Below, piece by piece: positions 24,908-34,327 of a stretch of 64,000 bases of DNA. Under the pieces are notes generated by a model. That model saw only the letters and a list, made by a program, of their open reading frames with translations. It was not told where the DNA came from and searched no databases. Every line of letters begins with the position of its first letter. Position 1 is the first letter of the stretch. The position numbers and the translations under genes are program-made. This DNA comes from Pseudomonadales bacterium. Its GTDB lineage: Bacteria > Pseudomonadota > Gammaproteobacteria > Pseudomonadales > Azotimanducaceae. The stretch is taken from NCBI GenBank assembly GCA_024234635.1, contig JACKNX010000002.1:124001-188000 (forward strand), read 5' to 3'.

Positions 24908-26139
24908 AACACACCTTCCTCGTGCAACGCGGCAACTTCGTCGGCGGGCAGGCCAAGCAGCCGCGTCAGCACATGATCCGTATGTTCCGACAGACACGGA
25001 CCACCGCGCTCGATGCGCCAGTCCGTCCTGGAAAAATGCACCGGCAAGCCGTCAACCCGCACCTCACCCATGGCCGTGTGCCGCACCGTCGGCCACAAGC
25101 CAAAGTCGCGAATGGCGGGATCGCCGTCCACCCGTTCCGCTGGTTTCTGGACGGCGGAGGCCGGAATGCCGCGTTCACGCAGCACGGCCTCCAGAGCATA
25201 TTTGTCCCAAGCGGACGTCCAGGTCGACAGGTGGCCATCCAGCGCATCCTCGTTGGCGAGTCGCTGCGCCAGTGTCCGGAAAGCCGTGGTCCAGGGCGCA
25301 TCGATCAGCTGCGCCAGCATTTCCCACTGTGTCTGTGTTCTGCACGCGATGGCGATCCAGGCATCGTCACCGGCGCAGCCGTAGATGCCGTGCGGCGCCA
25401 TGGCGCCGAACTGGCTGCGATTGCTGTTGATCGGCATGTCCCGCTGACCGCGCCCGTTCACGGTCCAGTCGAGCAGTGCGGGGCCGTTCAGCGTCAGCGC
25501 CGCATCCGTGCAGGCCAGGTCCACCCATTGTCCCTCCCCGGTCCGCTCGCGGTGATACAACGCCGCCAGGATCGCCATGGCCATGTAGTAGCCGCCCGTA
25601 TGATCCATGTAGGAGTAGCCCCAGCCGGCCGGCGGCTGTGCGGGCAAAGCCGAGGTATACGTGAGACCACTGACGGCCTGCACGATCGGTCCCCACGTCT
25701 TGAAGCGGCTGTACGGCCCGGCACGCCCGAAGCCGCAATTGGACACGTAGATGATGTCAGGTCGAATCGTCTTCAGCGCGTCATAGCCAAAACCCCAGCG
25801 CTCCAGCACGCCTGCGGCGAAGTTCTCGGCCACAACGTCGCTGATGGCGACCAGCCGACGCAGGATGGCTTTGGCCTTGTCCGTCTTCAGATTGAGTGTG
25901 ATACCGAGCTTTTCGGTGTTGTGGTTGTTGAACGCGCCTCCGTGGTCGATACCCCGCTGACCCGGCTTGAATGGCGGTGCCCCGCGCAGGATATCCCACC
26001 GTCCCTGGCGTACCGGATCCTCGATGCGTATGACTTCGGCACCAAACGCCGCCAGCCACTTGGTGGCGCCGGCACCCGCGAGCTGGCCCGTAAAATCGCA
26101 GATGCGATAGCCTGCGAGCGCCTGCGGCATGCCTGTCAT
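24904..26139 (-). CDS. CaiB/BaiF family III CoA-transferase, catalytic Asp present
   Basis: The 411-residue protein transfers CoA between carboxylic acids through a covalent aspartyl-CoA intermediate. The N-terminal AGYRICDFTGQLAGAGATKWLAAFGAEVIRIEDP is the CoA-binding start, and GEGQWVDLACTDAALTL carries the conserved Asp in the position of the catalytic residue. It precedes and overlaps a second family III gene lacking that residue, so the two probably form one heteromeric enzyme. The acid pair is unknown. The crotonase at 26206 lies upstream in the same direction, separated by 66 bases, so CoA-ester degradation is a reasonable setting. Confidence 0.88.
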   Translation of the reverse strand: MTGMPQALAGYRICDFTGQLAGAGATKWLAAFGAEVIRIEDPVRQGRWDILRGAPPFKPGQRGIDHGGAFNNHNTEKLGITLNLKTDKAKAILRRLVAISDVVAENFAAGVLERWGFGYDALKTIRPDIIYVSNCGFGRAGPYSRFKTWGPIVQAVSGLTYTSALPAQPPAGWGYSYMDHTGGYYMAMAILAALYHRERTGEGQWVDLACTDAALTLNGPALLDWTVNGRGQRDMPINSNRSQFGAMAPHGIYGCAGDDAWIAIACRTQTQWEMLAQLIDAPWTTAFRTLAQRLANEDALDGHLSTWTSAWDKYALEAVLRERGIPASAVQKPAERVDGDPAIRDFGLWPTVRHTAMGEVRVDGLPVHFSRTDWRIERGGPCLSEHTDHVLTRLLGLPADEVAALHEEGVL

Positions 26140-26205
26140 CGTCCGTACACCCGCTCCAACCGATGCGTCAAACTACCGGACGCCACCGAGACAGTGCAAC
26201 CGCAC

Positions 26206-27000
26206 TCAGCGTCCTTCGAAGCGTGGGCCACGCTTTTCAGCGAACGCCATGACGCCTTCGCGGAAGTCCTGTGACTTGAACAGGTTGAGCACGCTCATCA
26301 GCACATGGTGGGAGTGACTTTCGAAATCCTGGGTCAAGCCGTGCCGGAACAGCCGCTTCATCTCCTGGATGGCAAGCGGTGCGTTGCCGGCGATGTCTTC
26401 CCCCCAGCGCACCGCTTCGGCTTCCAGCTCGGCGGCATCCACAACCTTGTTGACGAGGCCGTACTCCAGCGATCGGCCAGCGCTGAGCGTCTCTCCACGC
26501 ATGGCAACTTCGCAGGCCTTCGCCCACCCAAGCAGCCGTGGCAGGTACCACGTACCGCCGCTTTCCGGGATGACACCCATCTTCGCGAAGCCCGGCATGA
26601 GCACCGCATTGGCCGCCATCAGGCGCATGTCGCAGCCGAGCGCGAGATCGAGACCATACCCGGCAGCAGCGCCGTTGATCACGCCGATGACCGGCTTGTC
26701 CATGCGTTGCAGCGTCACCGTGCAGATTTCGCGCGTGGAGTAGTGCCGCGCGCCCGCGGAAGCAAGTCCCGCGCCGCCGATGCCTTCCCCCGCAGCCGCC
26801 TGCTTGAGATCGAGTCCCGAGCAGAACGCCCTGCCGGAGCCCGTGAGCAGCACGACCCGCACATTGGCGTCGTCGTCCGCCGCCTTCAGCACGTCGTTCA
26901 GTTCCCCCAGCATCTGCCCGGTGATGGCATTCATGCGCTCGGGGCGATTCAGCACGATCCAGCGCAGATGCCCCTGATCCCGTACGAGTACTTCGTTCAT
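26206..27000 (-). CDS. Enoyl-CoA hydratase/isomerase family protein (crotonase)
   Basis: The 264-residue protein has the crotonase fold: [18 protein letters not shown], the oxyanion-hole segment [15 protein letters not shown] at about 58-72, and the second one [24 protein letters not shown]. In the third region [21 protein letters not shown] carries Glu at the site used for hydration. It overlaps the stop of pyruvate phosphate dikinase by four bases (ATGA), so the two are translationally coupled. An adjacent CoA-transferase pair lies downstream. The precise acyl-CoA is unknown. Confidence 0.88.
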   Translation of the reverse strand: MNEVLVRDQGHLRWIVLNRPERMNAITGQMLGELNDVLKAADDDANVRVVLLTGSGRAFCSGLDLKQAAAGEGIGGAGLASAGARHYSTREICTVTLQRMDKPVIGVINGAAAGYGLDLALGCDMRLMAANAVLMPGFAKMGVIPESGGTWYLPRLLGWAKACEVAMRGETLSAGRSLEYGLVNKVVDAAELEAEAVRWGEDIAGNAPLAIQEMKRLFRHGLTQDFESHSHHVLMSVLNLFKSQDFREGVMAFAEKRGPRFEGR

Positions 27001-29879
27001 TGCTTGCCTCTTTTCCTGTTGGCGACTGGCGCGGTGACGGATTTTTTCGCTGCCGCCTTGCGTTTCGCGGAGTTGGCGGGCGCAGCGGTCGGTGTTTCCC
27101 GCAATGCCGCCTGTGCCGCGGCAAGCCGCGCGGACGGCACCCGCGGCGGCGAACAGCTTACATATTCGAGTCCCGCGCGATGGAAGAAGTCGATCGATGA
27201 CGCGTCACCCGCATGTTCGCCGCAAACTCCCTGTTTCAGGTTTTCCCGTACCGAGCGGCCACGTTCGCCCGCCAGCAGGATCAGCTGGCCCACGCCGCTC
27301 TGGTCAACGCTGGCAAACGGGTTGGTCTGGAATATCTCCTTCTGCCGGTACTGTTCGAAGAACGAGCCCATGTCGTCTCGCGAGAGTCCAAGAGTCATCT
27401 GCGTGAGATCGTTGGTGCCGTAACTGAAAAACTCCGCCTCGGCGGCGATCTCATCCGCGGTGATGGCGGCGCGCGGCACCTCGATCATCGTGCCCACGTG
27501 ATACGGCACGCTGAGCTTCGCCTTGCGGAACACCTCGTCGGCCACGCGGCGGATGATCGTCGTCTGGTCCACGAGCTCCGCCTTGAAGCCAACCAGCGGC
27601 ACCATGATCTCGGGCTGCACCGGCGTACCTTTACGGCCCTTCTTCTTCAGCTCGCGGGTCACCTGAACCGCCGCCTCGAAAATGGCCCGGCTCTGCATCT
27701 CGGTGATTTCCGGATACAGCACGCCGAGGCGGCAACCACGGCAACCGAGCATCGGGTTCTCCTCGTGCAGCGCCTTGATGCGCTCCACCACGAAGTCGTA
27801 GCTGACCCCGAGCTGGGTCGCCAGGCGTCGCCGCACAGCGTTGTCGTGCGGCAGGAACTCATGCAGCGGCGGATCGAGCAGCCGAATGGTCACCGGCAGG
27901 CCCTCCATGGCGCGGAACAGCCCCACGAAGTCGCGTCGCTGGAACGGTAGCAACCGCGCCAGTGCATCCCGCCGCTGCTGTTCATTGCTGGCCAGGATCA
28001 TCTGTCGCATGAAGTGGATGCGGTCTTCCTCGAAGAACATGTGCTCCGTACGGCACAGGCCGATGCCCTCCGCGCCGTACGCGCGCGCCTGGCGCGCCAT
28101 GTCCGGCGTATCGGCATTGGTGCGCACACGCAGACGCCGCTGTTTGTCCGCCCAGGACATGACGGTGTTGAAAAGTTGATAGCTGAGACTTTTCTCCGGT
28201 TTGAGCTCGCCGTTGATCACGCGCTGTACATCGGATGGCGCACTGTTGACGACGCCGGCGAAGATCTCGCCCGTGCTGCCGTCGATGGAGATGTCATCCC
28301 CCTCATGCAGCGTTACGCCACCGGAGGTCAGCGTGCGCGCCGCGTAGTCGATATGCACGAAGGTGGCTCCGCATACGCACACCTTGCCGAGTTGCCGCGC
28401 CACCAGGGCGGCATGCGAGGACACACCACCCCGGGAGGTGAGAATGCCCTGCGACATCAGCATTGCCTTCAGGTCGTCCGGCGACGTTTCCACCCGGCAG
28501 AGCACGACACGATGGCCGCGCCGGGTCTCGAGTTCCGCGGTATCCGAGGAAAACACGATCTTGCCCGCCGCCGCGCCGGGGCCCGCGGGCAGGCCCTTGC
28601 CGATCAGCTTCGCGGATTTCAGCGCCTTGGCCTCGAAGACCGGCACGAGCAGCGAGTCAATGGATTCAGCCGGAATCTTCAGCAAGGCCGTGCGCTCGTC
28701 CATGAGTTTCTCGCGGGTCATCTCCACGCCTATGCGCACCGCCGCCATCCCGGTGCGCTTGCCGTTACGTGTCTGCAGCATGAACAGACGGCGATTCTCG
28801 ATGGTGAACTCGAAGTCCTGCATGTCCCGGAAATGCTGCTCCAGCTTGTGCCGCACGGTCACGAGTTCAGCGTGGCTGTCGGGCATCTCCAGCGCCATAT
28901 CGGCGATGGGTTTGGGGGTACGCACGCCGGCCACCACGTCTTCGCCCTGCGCGTTGACAAGGTACTCCCCGTACAACACGTTTTCGCCGGTAGCGGGATC
29001 GCGCGTGAAGGCCACGCCGGTGGCACTGTCGCTGCCAAGGTTGCCGAAGACCATGGCCTGCACGTTGACGGCTGTACCCCATTCCGCCGGAATGCCGTAG
29101 CGCTGGCGATAGATGATGGCCCGCTCGTTCTTCCACGAGCGGAACACCGCGCCGATCGCGCCCCAGAGCTGCTCGTAGGCATCCTGCGGAAACTCCCGTC
29201 GCGTGCGCTGCCTGATCAACCGCTTGTAACGCGTGACCAGTTCCTTGAGATGGACGGCGGACAGGTTGGCATCTTCCGAATGCCCCGCTTCCGCCTTGAC
29301 AGCATCGAGCAGTACCTCGAACGGATCGTGATCGGCATCGCTGTCCGCCACGACTCCCATCACCACCATGCCGTACATGTGCATGAACCGGCGATAACAG
29401 TCCCAGGCAAAACGATCGTTTCCGGACTGCTGCGCCAACCCTTCCACCGTCCTGTCGTTCAAGCCGAGATTGAGAATCGTGTCCATCATGCCGGGCATGG
29501 ATTCCCGCGCGCCGGAGCGAACGGAAAACAGAAGTGGATTCGCCGCGTCGCCGAAACCCCTCTTCTGCTGCGCCTCCACCGCTTCCACGGCCTTATGCAC
29601 GTCAGCCCGCAGGGAGGCCGGATAGTGGCCATCGTGCGCGTAAAAATGTGTGCACACTTCCGTCGTAATGGTGAAGCCCGGCGGCACGGGCAGGCCGATG
29701 GAGGCCATCTCGGCGAGATTGGCGCCCTTGCCACCGAGCAGGTTGCGCATCGATGCATTCCCGTCGGTCCTACGCCCAAAGGGGTAGACGAACTTGCGGC
29801 GCGAACGACTGGCTACGGCGTCCCCGGTAGCGCGACCAGCACTGTCTGACCGCGATGCGGTAGTGGTTTTTCTTGGCAC
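26997..29879 (-). CDS. ppdK: Pyruvate, phosphate dikinase
   Basis: The enzyme interconverts pyruvate, ATP and phosphate with PEP, AMP and PPi. The N-terminal ATP-grasp domain starts [27 protein letters not shown], the central phosphohistidine domain has [18 protein letters not shown] with the catalytic His, and the C-terminal barrel has [16 protein letters not shown] and [14 protein letters not shown] at 29879, ten bases after GAGGAA, gives 960 residues; the frame reaches upstream to 29975, but those starts lack a ribosome site. An about 30-residue Lys/Ala-rich tail ends the protein. The coupling to a crotonase by a 4-base overlap is unusual for this enzyme. Confidence 0.9.
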   Translation of the reverse strand: MPRKTTTASRSDSAGRATGDAVASRSRRKFVYPFGRRTDGNASMRNLLGGKGANLAEMASIGLPVPPGFTITTEVCTHFYAHDGHYPASLRADVHKAVEAVEAQQKRGFGDAANPLLFSVRSGARESMPGMMDTILNLGLNDRTVEGLAQQSGNDRFAWDCYRRFMHMYGMVVMGVVADSDADHDPFEVLLDAVKAEAGHSEDANLSAVHLKELVTRYKRLIRQRTRREFPQDAYEQLWGAIGAVFRSWKNERAIIYRQRYGIPAEWGTAVNVQAMVFGNLGSDSATGVAFTRDPATGENVLYGEYLVNAQGEDVVAGVRTPKPIADMALEMPDSHAELVTVRHKLEQHFRDMQDFEFTIENRRLFMLQTRNGKRTGMAAVRIGVEMTREKLMDERTALLKIPAESIDSLLVPVFEAKALKSAKLIGKGLPAGPGAAAGKIVFSSDTAELETRRGHRVVLCRVETSPDDLKAMLMSQGILTSRGGVSSHAALVARQLGKVCVCGATFVHIDYAARTLTSGGVTLHEGDDISIDGSTGEIFAGVVNSAPSDVQRVINGELKPEKSLSYQLFNTVMSWADKQRRLRVRTNADTPDMARQARAYGAEGIGLCRTEHMFFEEDRIHFMRQMILASNEQQRRDALARLLPFQRRDFVGLFRAMEGLPVTIRLLDPPLHEFLPHDNAVRRRLATQLGVSYDFVVERIKALHEENPMLGCRGCRLGVLYPEITEMQSRAIFEAAVQVTRELKKKGRKGTPVQPEIMVPLVGFKAELVDQTTIIRRVADEVFRKAKLSVPYHVGTMIEVPRAAITADEIAAEAEFFSYGTNDLTQMTLGLSRDDMGSFFEQYRQKEIFQTNPFASVDQSGVGQLILLAGERGRSVRENLKQGVCGEHAGDASSIDFFHRAGLEYVSCSPPRVPSARLAAAQAALRETPTAAPANSAKRKAAAKKSVTAPVANRKRGKQ

Positions 29880-30039
29880 GTTACTTAGATTCCTCGAGGT
29901 ATGGCGTGAATCAGGCATGTCAACATCGGGTTCGGCCGCAACCAGACTGCCAGCGAAGGCATGATGCCCCGACACGGTGCGTCCGGGCGGGAATTTTATC
30001 AGGTGGATCAGCGCAGGACGTGACGATTTTCAGCGTCGG

Positions 30040-31899
30040 TCAGGTGCCGATGCGGCCACCTCCGCGGCGTGTGATCGCCAGCACGGAAGGCCTTGGCGGC
30101 AATGCCGCATCAAAGTCCGGCCACCGCGTGACCGGTGTATCAAAGTCGCCATCCGGGAGCGCGCCCGGATGCTGTACCGACAGGAACAGTGTCTCGTCAT
30201 CCGGCGTAAAACACGGCCCGGTGACTTCCGCGCCAACCGGCGCGCGGAAGAAGGCTTTCGCCAGTCCCTTCGCATCACCCCGGGTTTCCACGCCCCAGAG
30301 ACCATCAGCGCCTGTATTGCCATCGGAGGCCACCCAGAGTCTGCCGGCACTGTCGAACACGCAGTTGTCGGGGCAGCCGAACCAGCCGGACGTCGCGGTC
30401 GCCGGATGCCAATGCGCCTGTGCCGCGACATCCATCGGATCGCCGCAGCGCACCAGAACATCCCACTGCCCCCGAAGGCCAGAATGCCCGCCACGGTCTT
30501 CCGTGATGGTGAGAATATGCCCGGATGGATTCGGGGCTCGCGGATTGGCCGCATCCGCGACCTCCCGCCAGGCATTATTGGTCAGCATGAGGTACACAAC
30601 TCCGGTGTCGGGGCAGACACGAATACCCTCGGGTCGATCCATCGGTGTGGCGCCCATCAGTTTCGCTGCCCGCCGCGTCTCGAGGAGTACATCAGCCTGA
30701 TCGTGGAACGCATTGGCCGGTGTCAGCGGCCCCGTACCATACTCGAGCGGTAACCAGTCGACGACGCCGCTGACATCGAATCGCGCCACGTAGAGCGTGC
30801 CTGTGTCCAGGATATTCCCGCGGGCGGCAGCGTTGCCTGCATTCAGCCGCTCTCTACTGACAAATTTGTAGACGTACTGAAAGATGAGGTCGTCGCCCAT
30901 GTAGACCACGACCCGTCCATCCCGTGCCACCACGGCTTCCGCACCCTCATGCGCGAACCGGCCCAGCGCCGTTCGCTTGACGGGTACGGACGCCGGGTCC
31001 ATCGGGTCGATTTCCACCACCCAGCCGAAATGATTGGGCGCGCGTGGCTCCAGCGCGACATTGAACTGCGCGAAATGAGTGCCCCACGAATAGGGATCCG
31101 CGCCGATGCGATACATCGCGTGATTGCGGGCTTCCGGGTGATCATCCGGCACCGCGCCGATGAAGCCGTCCTGGAAATTCTCCTCGCTGCTCAGCCAGGT
31201 GCCCCAGGGAGTCATGCCACCCGCGCAGTTGGCAAAGGTACCGCTTGCGCGCTGCCCCGTCGGATCAGCCGAGGTACGCAGACGTTCATGGCCGGCTGCC
31301 GGGCCGGACAGCCGCATGGGCGAGTGCAGCGCCGACAGGCGTCGATTGAACGGTGAGGACGCGTGCACGCGCCAACGGCCATTGCGCCGTTGCACCTCGA
31401 ACACGCTGCCGCCCTGCGCGGCCAGTTCGACCGCGCTCTGTTCCCGCCGATCCTGACTGAGCCTGTCAAACAGCCCGCGCGGAAACATGTGCCTGGAGGA
31501 CGGATATTCGTGGTTGACGCACAGCAGACCTCGCGTGGTGCCGTCCGGGAGCCCGGCCAACGGCAGAAAACCGATGAAGTCATTGTTGTACCCGAACTGA
31601 CGCAACTGCGCGGCTTCCGTCTGGTGCCTCGGCGAGAACTGCGGCGAATCGGCGAACATCGGATCGCCCCAGCGGATGAGCACATCGGCCAGGTAGCCGG
31701 GGCTCACGTGATGGGTTTCATCCACCCCGCGTGGCACCTCCTCGAAAACGTGTCGCGACAGCGCCGGCACCGCTCGCGCGCTGATGCCGCCGGTTACCAC
31801 GACCGACCCGAGCACTACGGACGCCTGGACGAATCGCCGCCGCGAATAGCGCTGGCGCACGAGTCGGGCAAACGTGGAAGCGTCCTTTTCCCTGGCCAT
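30040..31899 (-). CDS. PhoX-like (DUF839) Tat-exported phosphatase family protein
   Basis: The 619-residue protein has a twin-arginine signal (QRYSRRRFVQASVVLGSVV at about 17-35), so it is folded in the cytoplasm and exported. The body has the DUF839 pattern of PhoX phosphatases: GTTRGLLCVNHEYPSS, AGGMTPWGTWLSSEENF, WVVEIDPMDP, and CPDNCVFDSAGRLWVASDGN. PhoX enzymes are calcium/iron phosphomonoesterases, but some members of this family are not phosphatases. It starts 15 bases after the phosphotransferase-like gene, in a probable minus-strand operon. Confidence 0.87.
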   Translation of the reverse strand: MAREKDASTFARLVRQRYSRRRFVQASVVLGSVVVTGGISARAVPALSRHVFEEVPRGVDETHHVSPGYLADVLIRWGDPMFADSPQFSPRHQTEAAQLRQFGYNNDFIGFLPLAGLPDGTTRGLLCVNHEYPSSRHMFPRGLFDRLSQDRREQSAVELAAQGGSVFEVQRRNGRWRVHASSPFNRRLSALHSPMRLSGPAAGHERLRTSADPTGQRASGTFANCAGGMTPWGTWLSSEENFQDGFIGAVPDDHPEARNHAMYRIGADPYSWGTHFAQFNVALEPRAPNHFGWVVEIDPMDPASVPVKRTALGRFAHEGAEAVVARDGRVVVYMGDDLIFQYVYKFVSRERLNAGNAAARGNILDTGTLYVARFDVSGVVDWLPLEYGTGPLTPANAFHDQADVLLETRRAAKLMGATPMDRPEGIRVCPDTGVVYLMLTNNAWREVADAANPRAPNPSGHILTITEDRGGHSGLRGQWDVLVRCGDPMDVAAQAHWHPATATSGWFGCPDNCVFDSAGRLWVASDGNTGADGLWGVETRGDAKGLAKAFFRAPVGAEVTGPCFTPDDETLFLSVQHPGALPDGDFDTPVTRWPDFDAALPPRPSVLAITRRGGGRIGT

Positions 31900-31914
31900 C
31901 GACGAGACCCCGGC

Positions 31915-32982
31915 CTACAACCCGTCAGCCGCCAGCACCCGATCCGCCTTGTCCATGAGGCCTGGCGCTCGTGCGCCGATGGTGACCATGCGCTCGTCGG
32001 TGCTCTCACCCCGCAGGTAGCGTGTGTGGAGTTGCGTGACGACCACGGCGGTCTTCCAGTAGGCGAAACCCACCCACCAGGGCAGCGACGAGATATCCAT
32101 GCCGGAACGGAGCGCATACCGGGCGGCAACCTCCTGACGCGAGGGCAAGCCCATATCGAGCAGGCCGGGCTGACTGGCAAGTCGCAGGAAATCCGGATCC
32201 GAGGCATCCGGCCAGTACTGAACGAGCGTACCCAGGTCGATCATCGGATCGCCCAGGGTGGTCATGTCCCAGTCGAAAATCGACTTCGCCCTGTCGGGGT
32301 CATCGGGATCGAACTGCACGTTGTCCGGTTTCAGATCGTTGTGTACGAGGGAGGTACGCTGCGCGGGCGGCACCGTGTCAGCCAACCGTCGCGCGATGTT
32401 GTCCATGAGGCCCGCGTCGCCCTCCGGCCGCACCAGCGTCCAGCGTTTGTGCCACCCGGCCACCTGGCGGGCCGCAAAGCCGTCGGGCTTGCCCAGATCG
32501 GCAAGATCGCACGCTGCCGGGTCCAGGGAGTGCAATTCCGCCATGGCGTCCACCACGGCATTGCCGACGCGACGTCCGGCATCGGCATGCCGCTTCAGCG
32601 CCTCGGGCATCTCGCCGCGCACCACCACGCCGTCACGGCGCTCCATGATGAAAAAATCCGCGCCGCAAACGGCGGGATCCTCACACAGCGCATAGGCCCG
32701 GGGCGCCAGGCGGGTATGACGCCACAGCCGCGACAGCACCTTGTACTCCCGTTTCATATCGTGGGCGCCGGGCGCGACCACCCCAAACGGTGGCCGCCGG
32801 AGCACCAGTTCCTGATTGCCGTAACGCAGCAGGTACGTGAGATTGGCCGAGCCACCGGGAAACTGCAGCACACTGAGTTCCCCGCTGAGCCCCGGCACGG
32901 CGGCACGGACGAAACCATCGATGGCCGTCCAATTGAGCGCCTCACCGGGCCGGACGGGCGCAACGTCCACGCTATCAGCCAT
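31915..32982 (-). CDS. Aminoglycoside phosphotransferase-like kinase (ACAD10/FadE36-type)
   Basis: The 355-residue protein has a protein-kinase-like fold: GGSANLTYLLRYGNQELVLRRPPFG carries the nucleotide loop and Lys/Arg, SLVHNDLKPDNVQFDP is the catalytic HNDLKxxN loop, and SIFDWDMTTLGDPMIDLG is the metal-binding DWD segment. Members of this family near acyl-CoA genes phosphorylate hydroxy-acids or short alcohols in catabolic routes. It starts seven bases after the cupin stop and ends 15 bases before PhoX. The substrate is unknown; antibiotic resistance is not indicated by the surroundings. Confidence 0.87.
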   Translation of the reverse strand: MADSVDVAPVRPGEALNWTAIDGFVRAAVPGLSGELSVLQFPGGSANLTYLLRYGNQELVLRRPPFGVVAPGAHDMKREYKVLSRLWRHTRLAPRAYALCEDPAVCGADFFIMERRDGVVVRGEMPEALKRHADAGRRVGNAVVDAMAELHSLDPAACDLADLGKPDGFAARQVAGWHKRWTLVRPEGDAGLMDNIARRLADTVPPAQRTSLVHNDLKPDNVQFDPDDPDRAKSIFDWDMTTLGDPMIDLGTLVQYWPDASDPDFLRLASQPGLLDMGLPSRQEVAARYALRSGMDISSLPWWVGFAYWKTAVVVTQLHTRYLRGESTDERMVTIGARAPGLMDKADRVLAADGL

Positions 32983-32988
32983 GCGCCA

Positions 32989-33441
32989 TCAACCCGCCGA
33001 GACGTTCTGGCTGTTTGCCCTGGCGGCGTCGCGCATGCGAATCAGCTCTTCCCATCCCATGTAGTGCGTCAGCCCGTCGTCGTTGAAGAAGACGATCGGT
33101 CCCTCGCACACGAACAGATACTCGGTATCTTCCAGCGCCTCCGTGGCGCCGTGCAGGACACCGTTCGGCTCATAGTCGTAGTCGCCCGCCGCCAGGACGC
33201 CATCGCGCACCTTCAGTTTTCCCTTGAGGATGTAGGTATGCGCATCGGACAGATGTTTGTGAGAATCGGCGACATATCCTTTGTTCCAGCGGAACAGCGC
33301 CACCCAGCGACCAGTTTCCGGCCCCGCCCAGAGCACCTTCATCCATGCCATGCCCGGTTGGGTCTCGATCCAGGGTTCATCCGCGCGCACGATGATGTCC
33401 GCCAGCTGATCGTTGATCGGTGTCAGATCCTGCAATGCCAT
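32989..33441 (-). CDS. Cupin-fold (ChrR-like) protein
   Basis: The 150-residue protein has a cupin pattern: RWVALFRWNKGYVADSHKHLSDAHTYILKG gives the HxH...E-like motif 1 with two His (His in HKH and His in DAHTY), and EPNGVLHGATEA gives a motif 2 His. A divalent metal site is likely. The ATG at 33441 is preceded by GGGGAGAGCAAC and the longer frame to 33588 has no comparable site, so the shorter start was used. It follows the SDR gene by 124 bases in the same direction and precedes the phosphotransferase-like gene by six. Function unknown. Confidence 0.8.
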   Translation of the reverse strand: MALQDLTPINDQLADIIVRADEPWIETQPGMAWMKVLWAGPETGRWVALFRWNKGYVADSHKHLSDAHTYILKGKLKVRDGVLAAGDYDYEPNGVLHGATEALEDTEYLFVCEGPIVFFNDDGLTHYMGWEELIRMRDAARANSQNVSAG

Positions 33442-33565
33442 GTTGCTCTCCCCTCGATTGTCGACGTCGACCCCGGATTGGACCGACACAGGAAACACTG
33501 CGCCAATCGCTCCACGCTGGCAAGCCGCAGCGACCCGCGGTCGCGGGAAGTGGCCGCCTTCGGTA

Positions 33566-34327
33566 TCAACGCGCGGTATACCCGCCATCCACCGGCAGAA
33601 TCACGCCATTGATGAATGACGCCTCGTCACTGGCCAGAAACGCTGCCGCATTGGCGATCTCTTCAGCGCGACCGAGCCGGCCCATTGGATGGAGACTGAT
33701 GAGAAATTGTTCAGCTTCCGGCGCATCCCGCAGCAAGGCGGTCATGGGCGTGACGATATATCCGGGTGCCAGCGCGTTCACCCGCACACCGCGACTGCCA
33801 TGGCTGAGTGCGAACTGTCGGGTGAGCTGCACCACCGCACCCTTGCTGGCGGCATACGCGCCAACCGCGTAGTCCCGCTCGAGTATTGGCCCGCCCGGCA
33901 GCGGGGTCGGCCCTACCAGCCCAAGAATGGAAGCGGTATTGATCACGGCGCCACCGCCTCTTTCCGCCATGAGCTCGCAGCCGTAATACAGGCCGTTGTA
34001 TACCCCATCCAGATTGATGCGCAGCGTCGTGTCCCAGTCCGGACCCGCACCAACGCCGGCGTTGTTGAAAAGCACGTTGAGGTCGCCCAGTGCTTCGATG
34101 GTGCCATGCAGCGCCTGCCGCACCGCCTCGCGGTCGCGCACGTCCAGACGTATGGCTTCGGCCCGCCCGCCGAGCTGGTTGATGTGATTGGCGGCGTCCT
34201 CCGCCGCGTGCAGGTCGATATCCGCGCACATCACGCCAGCCCCACCCTGGTGGAAGCGCATGGCGCTCGCCCTTCCGATGCCTGATCCGGCGCCGGTGAT
34301 CAACGCCTGTTTACCCTGCAGACTCAT
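33566..34327 (-). CDS. SDR family oxidoreductase
   Basis: The 253-residue classical SDR starts MSLQGKQALITGAGSGIGRASAM with the TGxxxGIG cofactor motif, has NNAGVGAG, the catalytic Ser region NTASILGLVG, and the active-site YAASKGAVVQL. GGAGG lies six bases before the ATG at 34327. The start is inside the 3' end of the NRPS gene by 17 bases, so it is probably translated from the same transcript. That suggests a tailoring role for the NRPS product, though the substrate is unknown and a general catabolic role is possible. Confidence 0.88.
   Translation of the reverse strand: MSLQGKQALITGAGSGIGRASAMRFHQGGAGVMCADIDLHAAEDAANHINQLGGRAEAIRLDVRDREAVRQALHGTIEALGDLNVLFNNAGVGAGPDWDTTLRINLDGVYNGLYYGCELMAERGGGAVINTASILGLVGPTPLPGGPILERDYAVGAYAASKGAVVQLTRQFALSHGSRGVRVNALAPGYIVTPMTALLRDAPEAEQFLISLHPMGRLGRAEEIANAAAFLASDEASFINGVILPVDGGYTAR

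Noticed and set aside
28014..29849. 611-codon plus-strand frame antisense to ppdK
   Set aside because: Shadow of a strongly conserved gene; His/Arg-rich translation without domains.
31363..33612. 749-codon plus-strand frame spanning PhoX, kinase and cupin genes
   Set aside because: Crosses three real minus-strand genes and shows no family pattern.
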